A DNA stretch of 64,000 nt from Proales similis (taxonomy: Eukaryota; Rotifera; Eurotatoria; Ploima; Proalidae): NCBI GenBank assembly GCA_019059635.1, contig JAGVRJ010000004.1, forward strand, positions 1,178,001 through 1,242,000, written 5' to 3'. The translations under genes were made by a program, and so were the position numbers. This document shows positions 15,701-26,332 of the stretch, piece by piece (within the stretch, counting starts at the first letter, position 1; the number at the start of each line of letters is the position of its first letter). The notes beneath the pieces were generated by a model that was given only the letters and a program-made list of their open reading frames with translations, had not been told where the DNA came from and ran no database searches.

Positions 15701-17121
15701 GTGCTGCTTTTGCTCTACAGACGATCTCTAACCACTGAGCGATAGAAAAATGCAATGCAAGTTGAAAACGATTCGTGTCGAGCATTCGTTTCGGCCGCAA
15801 AGCACAGCTTCAGAACAAATGAGCCAACAAGCGAACAAAGATTATTGTCCATTCGAACAATTGCTTGGCTCAGAAGGCAGCTCATTCTTGGCATTCGCCA
15901 AATATGCCGGGGAACATGAATCAACACACATTCTTCTTCTTCTTTTGTACTTTGCATCCTCTTACTTGTATTCGCACCTTCACTGAACCTTCACTGATTC
16001 CCTTAATTCGTGTGTGCGTGTTTGTGTGTTGTCGATTGATTTTCAAGCAGGAATCTTCATTATTTCTTCGATGTTCAGAATTTTCTTTGTTTAATCAGCA
16101 TTAGCTAGATGAGTCCTCTTTTTCTAGTTTGCACGTTTATTTATTTCAAATATTCGTTCGATCGTTTGAATTCTCCATTTTCTCCCCGAGTTTTCTTTTG
16201 CCTATTTTCTATTTATTTGCGTTGATTCGAGTACTATATTGAATAATTCTGGACATTTGTCGCTTTTTCTTATACAAATCTTATAAATATCGACTCTTGT
16301 GTTTGTTGATTATTTTCTCAAACTAGCTATTCAATGCGCAGAAGGTTTTCGGTGTAATTTTGTTTTTTATTTTTTAAAGCGCGTCTTCTTTTAACTTAAT
16401 AAATTCAAACAAAATTCATTACGACTAAACAAGCAAAGCTTTGAAATTTGTGGCTCAAGAAGGAAGCCACCTTGACTACTAAGTTTCTCATACTTTCTTC
16501 AACTACCCACCATAAAAAGTTGAGCAAGCTTTGTCGGTTTTAAGTGTGAGAAGCTCTGTCAAACAGTTCACATGAAGCTTTGAAAAGAGTTTATTCATAG
16601 AAATTAAGTTGCTTTGCTTTTTTTTTAAATCAGAGAGAAGGAGAGAGAGAGAACAATTTCGTTTGTTTGTGTGCGTGAGTTTTTTAGTGCGATTATAAAA
16701 AACGAAATTTGTTAATAATTGAAGGCGAGATAAAATAGGTGCGAAAGCTGTTTTAGCTAAGCTGAGCTCGAGAATTGCGGAGCAGACCAAAGTCTAGGTT
16801 CGTTTGAAGCATGAATGACGTGTGCGAGAAGAGAATGATTGTGACGCTCGACATGGGGCTGGAAACGAGCACTAATTTCGTTTGTCCCTTAATTTGTTTT
16901 TTCTTTCTTAATAAAAGTCTGTTTCTTGTTTATCGTACACCACGGGGGATTAGACTGCTTGAAAGCTATCGAATGATGGATGTCAAGGGAGCAGTAGGCC
17001 TTCGTCGGAGGCCCAATCAAATGAAAGGAAGAGTCGAGAAAGAAATGAGGAAAAAAATGAAATCAAGAAGCTAATGACCATTGACTGAGTGGACAAGTGA
17101 CAGTTGCTCGACCGGAGCCGT
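15701..17121. other. Convergent spacer between PKC and Rho1
   Basis: These 1.4 kb lie between the 3' ends of PKC (+) and Rho1 (-) and must hold both 3' UTRs. The sequence is T-rich with no supported gene. A candidate plus-strand AATAAA lies at 16398-16403. Confidence 0.5.
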
Positions 17122-17782
17122 TCAGAGCAGCAAACACTTCTTCCTCTTTTTCGGATTGGTTTGCAACGCGGCACGTGTGGCGGTCTCAAACACTTCTCGC
17201 ACTCCCTCTTTGGTCTTGGCCGAGCATTCAAGATAGGCGACCGCATGAATCGAGTCGGACACTTCTCGGCCCTGCTCGTAGCGTACCGGCTCCTTTTTCA
17301 TTTTGGCAAGTTCTCGTCGCGTGAAATCGTCGTTGCGCAAGTCTTTCTTGTTGCCGACGAGTACAACCGGTACCCGGGGACAAAAATGTCGCACTTCTGG
17401 CTGCCATTTTTCTGTGATGTTCTCTAAACTGTCCGGATTGTCGATGCCAAAGCACATGACGATTACATCCGAGTCAGGGTAGGACAGAGGTCGAAGGCGA
17501 TCGTAGTCCTCCTGGCCGGCTGTGTCCCACAGAGCAAGCTCGACTTGCTTGCCGTCGACCTCAATGTCGGCCACGTAGTTCTCGAACACGGTGGGCACAT
17601 AAACTTCGGGGAACTGGTCCTTGCTGAACACGATCAGCAAGCATGTCTTGCCTGTCAGTCGCATTTAGAAGAGACATAAGTTTAGTTTCAGATGTGGCAA
17701 AGAGAGAGAGAGAGTGGACAAGGGGCAGCCTACCGCAGCATCCATCGCCTACGATGACTAGCTTTTTTCGTATGGCGGTCAT
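17122..17782 (-). CDS. Rho1: Rho1/RhoA small GTPase
   Basis: This is a canonical Rho GTPase of 192 residues, the membrane-attached switch controlling actomyosin contractility through ROCK, formins and relatives. Exon 1 is 17782-17734 and exon 2 is 17651-17122. The phase-1 intron falls inside the P-loop, after GDGCCG. All guanine-nucleotide motifs are intact: GDGCCGKT (G1), PTVFENY with the switch I threonine (G2), WDTAGQE with the catalytic glutamine (G3), GNKKDL (G4) and ECSAKT (G5). The C-terminus is a polybasic stretch followed by CLLL, a geranylgeranylation-type CAAX box. Length and sequence match RhoA closely. The adjacent upstream gene on the same strand is a degenerate copy. Confidence 0.97.
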
Positions 17783-18410
17783 CTCTGATAACTCTTGACG
17801 ACTCTTATCTAAAAGTGGCGATTTAGATTAGCTGGAACGAGTCTGACGAGCAAGACGCTCTTCTAAGCGCATATGCTCGAAATGATTTATTTGTGTGCGC
17901 CTGTTCGTGTTCTCGTCTCTCAATCTCTCATGTAATGCAAATTTTTCATGACTCATTATAACTGGAGTGGAGCACACGAACGCTTCAAGGGTATGAAGCG
18001 AACATTTGACTGAGATGAAAAACAAACAGTACGGCGAGTGTTGATCACTTGAGTGGTGATCATGATTGCCATCAACTGCAGGCCTGGCATTCAAAATGTA
18101 ATCAACCGAATAGCTGGTGGAACAGTTCATTCTTGCTGTTGTTGTTTGACGCTCTCGGCCATATAATGCCGTTTAGAGATCTAATTATGGATAGTGCTTC
18201 TTAATCCAATCGGGTTTAGTACTAACGTAACAACGGCACGCCTCGGCTCAACCTTTCCACTGTGCTCTTTGTTCAAGTTTCACGCGAGGCGACGCGATTA
18301 TTGTCTGCGCACTGTATCCCTTAGGTCATTTCCCTGCTTCTCTCGGCCGACTAGAGAGGCAGTCAAGAGGCTAATCGCTTTTATTTAATATTCGAAAATC
18401 AAATCTCTAG
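17783..18410. other. Spacer between the two Rho-family genes
   Basis: These 628 bases separate the stop of the degenerate Rho paralogue from the Rho1 start codon. They should contain the Rho1 promoter and the paralogue's 3' UTR. No gene or repeat is seen. Confidence 0.5.
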
Positions 18411-19084
18411 TCAATCTGAATCCGACGAGGCGTGTGGATTATTCTTCTCCTCTTCCTTCCGGAGTCTTTCTTCCTCGGCTCTCTTTTTTTCGTTTTCCAG
18501 AATCGCTCGTATCACAGTCTCAGAGAGCTCGCCAATGCTCTCGTTTGTTTTCGCCGAGCATTCAAACCAACCTTGGCCGTTCAGTCTCTCTTTCCATAGC
18601 TCTACTTGCTCAACTGTTACTGGTCGGAGCTTTTCGTCGCCCAACTTGCTCCCGGCAATCGCCTCGTCTCTTAAATCTTTTTTCGCGCCCACATAGATGA
18701 TCGGAGTGTGATAAATAAAGTGCTTGACTTCGGGATACCACTTTTCAGGAATGTTTTCCAAGCTGTCGACATTGCTCGTGTCGTAGCATATAAAGGCGGC
18801 GTCCGCATCAGGATAGTTTAACATTCGTTCTCTGCCCTCTGAGCCAGTATCTCGCAATTCGAGCTCATATTTACACCCGTCGACTTCAAATTGAATTAAT
18901 TGCCTAGTAATCAGCTCGGGAAGATCGCTCTGCTGAAAATCTTTGCCTGCCATTGCCCTTAAGATGCTCGTTTTGCCTAGTTTTACAACAGCTCTTTAAG
19001 AGCGATTTCAAAGCTGACAAAGATATATTCACCGCATAGGCCATCGCCCACAATCACGACTCTTCTCTTCTCAACAAACTCCAT
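18411..19084 (-). CDS. Degenerate Rho-family protein, predicted pseudo-GTPase
   Basis: This 205-residue Rho-like protein has exons 19084-19033 and 18976-18411. Its single intron has the same position and phase as in neighbouring Rho1, inside the P-loop. G1 is intact (GDGLCGKTS), and DNVDSLENI-type and KWYPEVKHF segments clearly mark it as Rho-family. The Rho insert region and G5 (ECSAKT) are retained. The switch I threonine, which binds magnesium in active GTPases, aligns with glutamate (LPELITRQL). G3 is DTGSEGRE instead of DTAGQE, so both DxxG and the catalytic glutamine are lost. G4 is GAKKDL instead of NKxD. The C-terminus is charged (KKRAEEERLRKEEE, ending SSDSD) with no CAAX cysteine, so membrane prenylation is not expected. 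The frame is intact over the full length, which argues against a pseudogene. Tandem duplication from Rho1 and loss of switching are inferred. Confidence 0.85.
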
Positions 19085-20246
19085 AATCGAAATTCTAGAC
19101 TTGAAAATGGCTCCCTGAATTTTTTTTCCTGCCGCTTTAGTACACGTTCTGAAGCTTTTATTTTAGGAGCGAGCCAAAACTACAGCCAAATCTAGATTGC
19201 TGCTACTTTCTGCCGCTTTGCATAATTTCAAGGTGCACTTTGGCAACCGAGTTATTTGTTTATTTGTTTAAGATCGAGGGAGCCTGCAATAAAACAGGCG
19301 CTTGTTACAAAGAGACATCGACTCAGCTGAGAGCTATTAATAACCGAAGCTGAGAATTTTGCACAACAAAATCAGTTCGGGCCGATTGAAGCGTATTTCG
19401 GCTGCTGGTCTGGGTTGCAGGGAATGTTCTAATTTCTATCCAATAGGTCTGAATAGAAGTAATCATTGACGGATAGACGCTAGTTTCTAAATTATTCAAT
19501 TACAGGCAAGAAAATGTGTGCACCCGTTATCTCTAAGATGAAAATGTCGTTATTGCAACATCTAGCTCGAGTCTGGATTAGTTTGGCATCGAAGGTTTCT
19601 TCGGTAAAAAGTCCAAATATCAAAATGACAGAATTTTAAATTTGCTCCCACGTGCTCTCATACGAATTTCTGCTGAAGCGTCCTCTCTTCAAACTAATCC
19701 GAATAGCGTCAGCAAAATGTATTTAAATGTGTGAAGCCAAGTCCGACCAGCGATGCTTCAAGTCTTCGGGTCGAACTACAAGTCACGTGGAAAGATAAGA
19801 ATCGGTTTTTATCAAAGACTTCTCTTCTTCTCTGTTTGCTGGGATTCGATATCACACGAATCCTTAGCGATTGTTGCTCGTGCGTCACGATTGTGACGAA
19901 AATTCATAATTTGCACGACAACAGATGAAATAGAAGCGGAAGCTGAGTAAAGTTGGTGCGAAAATTGAAGCCAGTGACGGTCAAAACGGTTAGATGCGTT
20001 CTCTCTCTCTCTTTCTCTTGAGCGTGCATATACGTCGGTGTTCTCTTTCTCGTTTGTTTATTTTGATCTGATGAGCGCGCAGAACGTGTCGCAGTCGGTC
20101 TCTTCCGATCTTGGGCGGAAGCTTCAACCCAACACACACACATACCCATACAAAGTCGGCAATTATTTTTTTTTCGGTTAATAATCATATGGATTAAATC
20201 AGTCGGTTCGCCGGATGAACAAGAATTTCAACCAAATTCATCATAG
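19085..20246. other. Divergent spacer between pseudo-Rho and EME1
   Basis: These 1.16 kb separate two divergently transcribed genes and should contain both promoters. No coding sequence is supported. A short CT-rich stretch lies near 20000-20020. Confidence 0.45.
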
Positions 20247-21338
20247 ATGGCGTCGACGAAAATTTGGATAGACAAGAATTTCATCCAGTCGACGCGCGGC
20301 TCCGGTGAAGTGCTCACCCAATTGGAGAAGGCGAACATAAGAAGCGTGATTGAGGAGCTGCCAGTCACAAACGGCATATTCTGGACACGGGCCAAGCACT
20401 TTGACAAGACAAAGGAGTTTGAAGAAATTCAACACGATCACCTTCTCATCAAGCTCGATTTTGACGCGTTCAGCAATCTGCTGCGTCAGTTTCTCGACGA
20501 TCGCTCGGTAGAACGAAACAGAAACGAGCTCGTTAGATTCTTGCGCGAATGCAAACAAAAGGCCCAAGTCACGTCGGCTACGCTGCTGGTGCCGAATTTG
20601 AAGCAGTTTTTCAAGTAAATCGCTGCTGTCAGTTTTGATAAAATTAATTGAGAAATTGCGGTGCCTCTTCTGGTCGCCTGAACATTCTAATTTATGCTGT
20701 TTAGGAGCTTGAGGAAAACGACGTCGGACAGTAGCAAATGCGACAAGTTCACTAGAGCAAATGTGAACATGGCCATTCTTCATCTTGAAATGTTCGAGCG
20801 AGTCTGCATGCGAACATACGAGACAGGCGACGAGCTGAAAGATCTGATTATGTGCTACACCAAGTCAGTTGGTGATTATCTGTCGCGTCAGGACGAGAAC
20901 ATGCTGTTTTGTGACAAGGCAGTGGAGAAATCGCAGACTAAAGTGGGCAAAGACGGAAGCGGATGCATAAATTTGTGGAAAGAGCTGCTCGAAGGATTTC
21001 CCTTGGTCGGTCCCGAGCAAGCGCAAGCAATATGTGCCGCTTATCCATCTCCGCTCTTGCTGCAGCAAGTAAATTCAGCGCGCAAGCAAATCTCATCCAA
21101 ATTTATCATTAATCCACTAAAGGCGTTCAATAAATCAGGCCCGCTGCTGCTGGCTGACATTCAAGTAATTATCGGTTCTTCCATCTATATTTAGCTCGTT
21201 TGATTAAGCGCGAATATTTAGGTCAGAAGAGGCGCCGGAGTGCTTAGCAGTGTGAGACGCATCGGTCCCGAGTTGTCGCAAAAGATGCACAAGTTTTTCA
21301 CGAGTCTAAATGCAGACGAGCTGCTGGTCAATGAATAA
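20247..21338 (+). CDS. EME1: EME1-type partner of MUS81 nuclease
   Basis: This protein is the non-catalytic subunit of the MUS81-EME1 structure-specific endonuclease, which cuts stalled forks and recombination intermediates in the nucleus. Exons are 20247-20614, 20705-21164 and 21222-21338, giving 314 residues. It opens directly with an ERCC4-like nuclease fold (KIWIDKNF; IFWTRAKHF) lacking the catalytic ERKxxxD signature, as expected for EME proteins. The C-terminal half has AICAAYPSPLLL and LLADIQVRRGAGVLSSVRRIGPELS, the helix-hairpin-helix region highly characteristic of EME1/EME2. Human EME1 is about 570 residues, so the long disordered N-terminus is absent here, as in the shorter EME2. 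No in-frame upstream extension is obvious. The MXRA-like small gene follows 215 bases downstream on the same strand. Confidence 0.85.
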
Positions 21339-21553
21339 TCAATTAGAATATATTTTTTTTTCTCATCGAGTCTTCATTTAATTCTTTTTTGTTTGATTAA
21401 ATTTGAATATATAGTCGCATTTTAATTTGCCTTTTATCGATATCTCTGCCAGAAGCGTTTTAATCTCAAATTGGCGTTGCTTTAGATCAAACGACATATT
21501 GAATATATTCAGAATAATCGAGTTCGTCTGGTCTAGGACAGCGTGGATTAGAA

Positions 21554-22169
21554 ATGGCCGATTTGAAAAGCATACTGATGGACGAATGGCTTAACAATTC
21601 AGCATTGATGATTCTCTCGGCGGCGATGTTTGTTCTCATAACGACAAAGTTGTTTCCTCGCCTCGGACACCAAAGTGACCGAATTTAATTAAAATCAATC
21701 ACCCGACCGATATTTAAAACATTTTTCAAAATTCATAGATCATGGATCGCAGCAAATATACCAAAAAGAGTTCATTTTGTCCGAGCTGAATGAGGGTGAC
21801 AGAGCGGAACATGAGCCAAGCAAAGAGACCGTAGACAGGGCCAAGAGCTTCTATGACTCTCAGCTTGAGCACGAGCAGATCATTAGAGAGAAAGTGTCAC
21901 TAACTGGAAACGAAATGCTCGAGCGTCCATTTGAGACAGCCGGCTCGAGTCTGAGCGTCGAGGAGATGGAGACCGAGAAGCAGTGCCGAGAAAAGCAGTT
22001 GGAGAAGATATTTGAGCTGCTTAAACAGCAAGAGGAGAACACGAGCGGCCGAGCGTGTGGCCAAGAGGCTGAGTTTCAATTCAGCGTACTGAAAAAAGAT
22101 GGCACATATGAACAAGTGAGCGTTGAAAAGACAATGATCAATGAACAGATGAAGCTCTACGGCCTGTGA
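21554..22169 (+). CDS. Small single-pass membrane protein with coiled coil
   Basis: Exons 21554-21674 and 21739-22169 give 183 residues. Near the N-terminus is one hydrophobic helix (ALMILSAAMFVLITT), preceded by acidic residues and followed by KLFPR. This suggests an N-terminal membrane anchor with the rest facing the cytosol. The remainder is charged and predicted helical (EEMETEKQCREKQLEKIF, then LLKQQEE). The C-terminus ends INEQMKLYGL. I do not recognise the family with confidence. The layout of an N-terminal anchor plus a short C-terminal helix loosely recalls MXRA7-type proteins, but this is a weak guess. It is convergent with TGFBRAP1, with 242 bases between the stops. Confidence 0.6.
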
Positions 22170-22411
22170 GCATGTTTTTTTGCCGATCCGTTCGGAAAAT
22201 GTGACGGATCGCTAAACTCCCTCCCTTAATGTTTAGTTCCATTATTTGGCTAATGAGTGATCGTCGTCGACCCCTTAATTTTGATATCCAACACAATCAG
22301 TTCGATATGTCGAGTTGTTTGTTCAAGTCAGATTTAAATTTTCTTAAAAAAATGCAGAAAAAAAGTAAGCGCAATAAAATCGAATAGGATAATTTTAAGT
22401 GGACAATTCGT

Positions 22412-25400
22412 CTATCGTTTACAGTTGGTGTGGCTCAGCATGCCGTTCGGCAGGCGAACAAAGCTCCCTGACGCCAGCTCAAGGCGGCAACGTGCACACT
22501 CGCTGAAAAGGGAGTGATGAGAGCCAGGTGGCAGGGCGAGAGGGAGAGAGACATACCTGTCCTCGTCAACGTAGAGTTGTTCGCTCTTAAGCTTGAATAG
22601 AACGCATTGCAGATTTAATTTATGAACACAGGCAATGTTTAGCTTGGCGCGTGTCGAATGCTTTCGGTTGACCGTCGACTCGAGCATGCTCTGCAGCGAC
22701 GAGGCGCTCAGACTCATCGACCAGTTGTTGGGCATTTTCTCCAGAATCTTGGCCACGTCCAGCTGGCCTATTTCCTTGCTGTTCAATAGCTCCAACGCTG
22801 GCTTCACCAATCGCTCGCTTTCCCTTCAAATTTCAATAGTCGATAAAAAATTCACGCATTAAAAAACAAATCTGGCCACTTGAAGCTTGTGTTGAAATAG
22901 ATTGAGAATAAAATATTGAACAAGTGGCGCCGCTGTTTGAACGAGTCTCTCGAGTTGTTCAAGCAGTAGTTTTTAGCCGCCTCGTAGTCATGCAGCTCAT
23001 AGACGAGAATTTTGAGCGCCTTCTCGTGCTCGTCAATCTTGCCGTACAGAATGGCGCATTCCTTCTGCAGACGCGTTTCGAATTCTTTCAGCTTCGACAG
23101 AATGTACTGTGCCCTGAATGCGCCGACATTGTCCATGGCCTCTTGAAGACGCATTCTGACCAACGCAATTACAAACCTGTTCAAGGTCAACACAGATATT
23201 TGCCGATTACCGATTTGAGTCGAGACGGACGCTCCAATCTTCTGGCCGTTGGTCGTCCGATTGCCTGAGAAGGTTGAGAACATTGTCGACGTACAGATCA
23301 ATTAGCTGGGTGCTGAGCTTTTCTTTCTGCGTTTATTTGCCAGTTTAAAATTGAGCCCAGCTTGACAGAGACAGAGAGAGAGATCAAGTTACCAAGAGCT
23401 TTTTGCCAAATATCAAGTACTCGAGCTCAATCTGCAGGGCCTGTCGATATGGCTGGAGCTGGGTGCAAATCGTCGGCCAATTGATCGAGTCGGACAGCGG
23501 CCGTTTGGTGAACACTTCGACAGCCTTCACTTGATCGCGTTTCATGGTCCATTCAAAATTGGACCAGATCGTCTTGTCCTCTGGGTCGTCAGTCTCAACC
23601 AGACGATCGACCACAAAGTCGAAACCAGGAAAGCATTGGTCACTCAGCTCGCCTTGGCAAAGTCTTTGATTTCAAACAGAGTCAGATTGCAAAAGTCAAA
23701 GTCGAGCTTGGGCAAGAGTGCTCACTTTCTCCACACGTCGAAGGCGATCTCGTAGATTTTGGCCGCAAAATAAGCCGTCGCCGAATCGTGGTGTCGACCC
23801 TGTTCAATAAGCCGATTGACATTGTCTAGCATGAGCTCAGTTGGAATCGACTTGATTATTTCCTCTTTTAGATTCGAATCGCTTGCATGCATGCGACCGC
23901 TGAGCAGCAGGAAAGCTTTGACCCATTCCGGTCGACTAGTCTCTCTTCGTTCCAGCACCATATTCAGCAGAACGCTCTCCAGTTCGGCCAGCAGTTGGTC
24001 GCGTTCTGTTTGCCGAAGGCTGTCGAAAAACTGTTCGAAATCGTCGATCAAACCTTGAGTCTCGTCTGTGAGGTTTGCATCTAAATTTCGCAGTTCGGGA
24101 TGAAGTCGGCAAATCTAAAAGGCAATTTGAGAATGCGAACGGTGAACTGAGATAAATCAAGACCAACCTGGACGTAGTTGACACCACTTTCTCTCCACAG
24201 CTGCTCGACGCGCTCAAAGCTTCGTCGTTGAAGAATCTGAGCGAACGCTGCTTTAAGTTTGAATGATTTGATTTGCTATTGGCCCGTTAATTCGATTTCA
24301 ATCAATTCAAACAGCAAACTGAACGGTTTAATTACGTTTACATATTGACGCTCGGTGGCAGTTCTGGCAATTGTCTCAACCAGATCGAGTGCTTCGTCTA
24401 TGCGCTTGTGAAATAGGAAGTTCTCTGCCTGTGACAGAACGCTCGCCACACTCGCCGGGTTCAATGCGCATATTTGACTGGAGGTCGAAATCAAGAACGC
24501 GTTCTCCAGGCGAATGTGCTTAATCCAGCTGCAGTTCGGCAATGCGATCTCTTGTTTCAACTGCGAGTCGCCAAGATCGTAGAGTTTAAGCGATTCGTTC
24601 GACAAACAGAGCACGTATGGCTCGCTTATTTGAAATTGAGTGCAATTGTCACACCAGGCGACTGGTGGCCGCATTGTTTGACCGTCCGTGGTCGCAAACA
24701 TTCCCAAATTGCCGGCACAGTTGAGCAAAAACTCGCCCTTTTCTCAAAGAGATTAGACATGAATCGATGGGCAGCAGATTATCGGCATCGTACAGGTCGA
24801 TAATTAGCTATGAATGGCGTCAATTGCTCAATATCATAAGAGAAGAGCTGCTGGATGGTCGAGTCGAGCATGTTCACAATCATGTATGAGCTGGCCGAAG
24901 CGACGCAGATGAAATTTTGATTACACTCCTTAATCGGGGCTGTTCTAGAGGACCAGAGACAGAGAAAGAGAGAGAGAAGAGCAGAACCATTTGCAAGCAG
25001 ACATCGGGCAAGGCGATTTCAGTGTAAAGACTCACGGACCCGTTCTCGATGTTGTAAATTTGAATGTATCTGCCTTTGATGCAAACACAGACCTGCAGTG
25101 AGAGAACGAGGCGAAAAGTGAAAAGAGGCTGATGCCAAATCGACTCGGTCGGCTCGCTCATACCACACTTGTCTCCAGGCCGGTCGGATTGAGCTCGTTG
25201 TCGAAGCGCTCGTTGTAGCAGTAGGTTGTCACATTGCGCAGTCTGAGCGCATTGCCACTCGCTGGCTACAACATCGCTTGTTTGAGCTTTCTTCGTGTTT
25301 TTTTTCCAAATGCGGGCCAAAGCGATTATTGCCTACCTCTAGGTTCTGAAAGTTCAGAGTCTGAAGGCTGCCGTCTGACAAGTAAATGATTTTTTTTATT

Positions 25401-25686
25401 TCAGTTATGGCGGTCACTGCGTTTATTGGCTTTTTCTGTATAAACCATTTAATTGAGTATGCAAGTATTGAGGGAAGAAATGACCGGTACATACGTTTGT
25501 CAACGTTTTATGGTCGATCAGTTCGCTCTTGAAGCCGATCGTCTCGCCCATGTAGCTCGACTTGTGAATCGAATAGCGCAGCAGGTTCCTGTTCGATTTA
25601 AAATTAAATTTTCGATTCAGAGATTGATTGAGAGCACTGCGAAAAAGGAGCAAAGCAGAGAGGAACTGAGAGCCAGAGGAAAACAT
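22412..25686 (-). CDS. TGFBRAP1: TGFBRAP1/Vps3-like CORVET subunit
   Basis: This gene encodes a CNH-domain protein of the TGFBRAP1/Vps39 family, a Rab5-binding subunit of the CORVET endosomal tethering complex. Matches to TGFBRAP1 run through the gene in order: KKPINAVTAI and LSDGSLQTLNFQNLE in the N-terminal CNH region, then GMFATTDG, VFTKRPLSD, GKIDEHEKALKILVYELHDY (clathrin-repeat-like helices) and PALELLNS. The last segment is a C-terminal zinc-binding-like pair (CARC...PNGMLSHTNC). The last exons fit well: 23614-23393 (its true upstream edge is a little further), 23326-23211, 23155-22880, 22823-22557 and 22502-22412. Introns are 45-60 bases. The 5' end is provisional: an open frame with ATG at 25684-25686 runs through YSIHKSSYMGETIGF, but the N-terminus conserved in vertebrates is not clearly present. 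Internal exons between 23727 and 25500 were identified by homology only. Confidence 0.85.
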
Positions 25687-25747
25687 CTCGAACAGACGAC
25701 TGGAACGTTTCAATTTTATTCGCTCAATGCAAACAAGAACCAAGATT

Positions 25748-26332
25748 CTATGCAAAGTGAGTGACGAATAGCGCAGCAATGGAGACAAGATACATGACGG
25801 GCGAAAAGTGACCACGTCCGGCCGACGAAGTGTAAGAGTTGAAAAAGTAGAGAAAGAAATCTTTGCATTCGCTCCTATGAATCAGCCGCTTGAACTCATC
25901 GGGCGAATTGTTATCACTGCTATTTAGACACATGATCTCGTGCGGCGAAGATCGAATGTAATCTTCAACACAAAACTTAGCCACCAAATAAGCCTGACAA
26001 TGGTAATAGGAGTCGTCGAGCTCGAATGATTGAGAAGAGCGTTCGTTTCTGTGCACTTGGCTGCTGGGCACAGTTTGCATGCTGGACGAATGCGGTGTTC
26101 GTTTATTCGCTCCGCTGAACAGTCTGTCCCACTGAGTGAGAAACAAACAGTTCTGTAGAGCCAAGTTGCACTTCTCGTTGAAATAGGACGTGATGTAGGC
26201 GGCCACTTCGTTGTAAGAGCGGCGTATCATGTCGTTCACTCGTTTTTGCTGCGCGTTCGGGCCGGCTGTTGATATTGCCAATGCGCACAGAAAGCTAACG
26301 AGAAGCAGATGACGGCCAAGAATCGAACGCAT
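25748..26332 (-). CDS. Secreted or GPI-anchored orphan protein
   Basis: A single exon of 194 residues begins with a clear signal peptide (MRSILGRHLLLVSFLCALAIS). I chose the Met at 26332 because the one 21 codons upstream would bury the signal peptide. The mature part has several cysteines (CNLALQNC, YYHCQAYLVAKFC, EIMCL, ECKDFF), aromatic-rich helices and potential N-glycosylation at NSS. It ends in a hydrophobic tail (MYLVSIAALFVTHFA) with no charged cytosolic residues. That ending suggests a GPI-anchor signal or a C-terminal membrane anchor. I do not recognise the family. The stop lies 61 bases before the provisional start of TGFBRAP1 on the same strand, so both may share a transcript or the second may start inside the first gene's 3' UTR. 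Confidence 0.7.
   Translation of the reverse strand: MRSILGRHLLLVSFLCALAISTAGPNAQQKRVNDMIRRSYNEVAAYITSYFNEKCNLALQNCLFLTQWDRLFSGANKRTPHSSSMQTVPSSQVHRNERSSQSFELDDSYYHCQAYLVAKFCVEDYIRSSPHEIMCLNSSDNNSPDEFKRLIHRSECKDFFLYFFNSYTSSAGRGHFSPVMYLVSIAALFVTHFA

Noticed and set aside
20241-20783. A 180-codon minus-strand open frame
   Set aside because: It is antisense to EME1 exons 1-2, and the sense strand carries the conserved protein.
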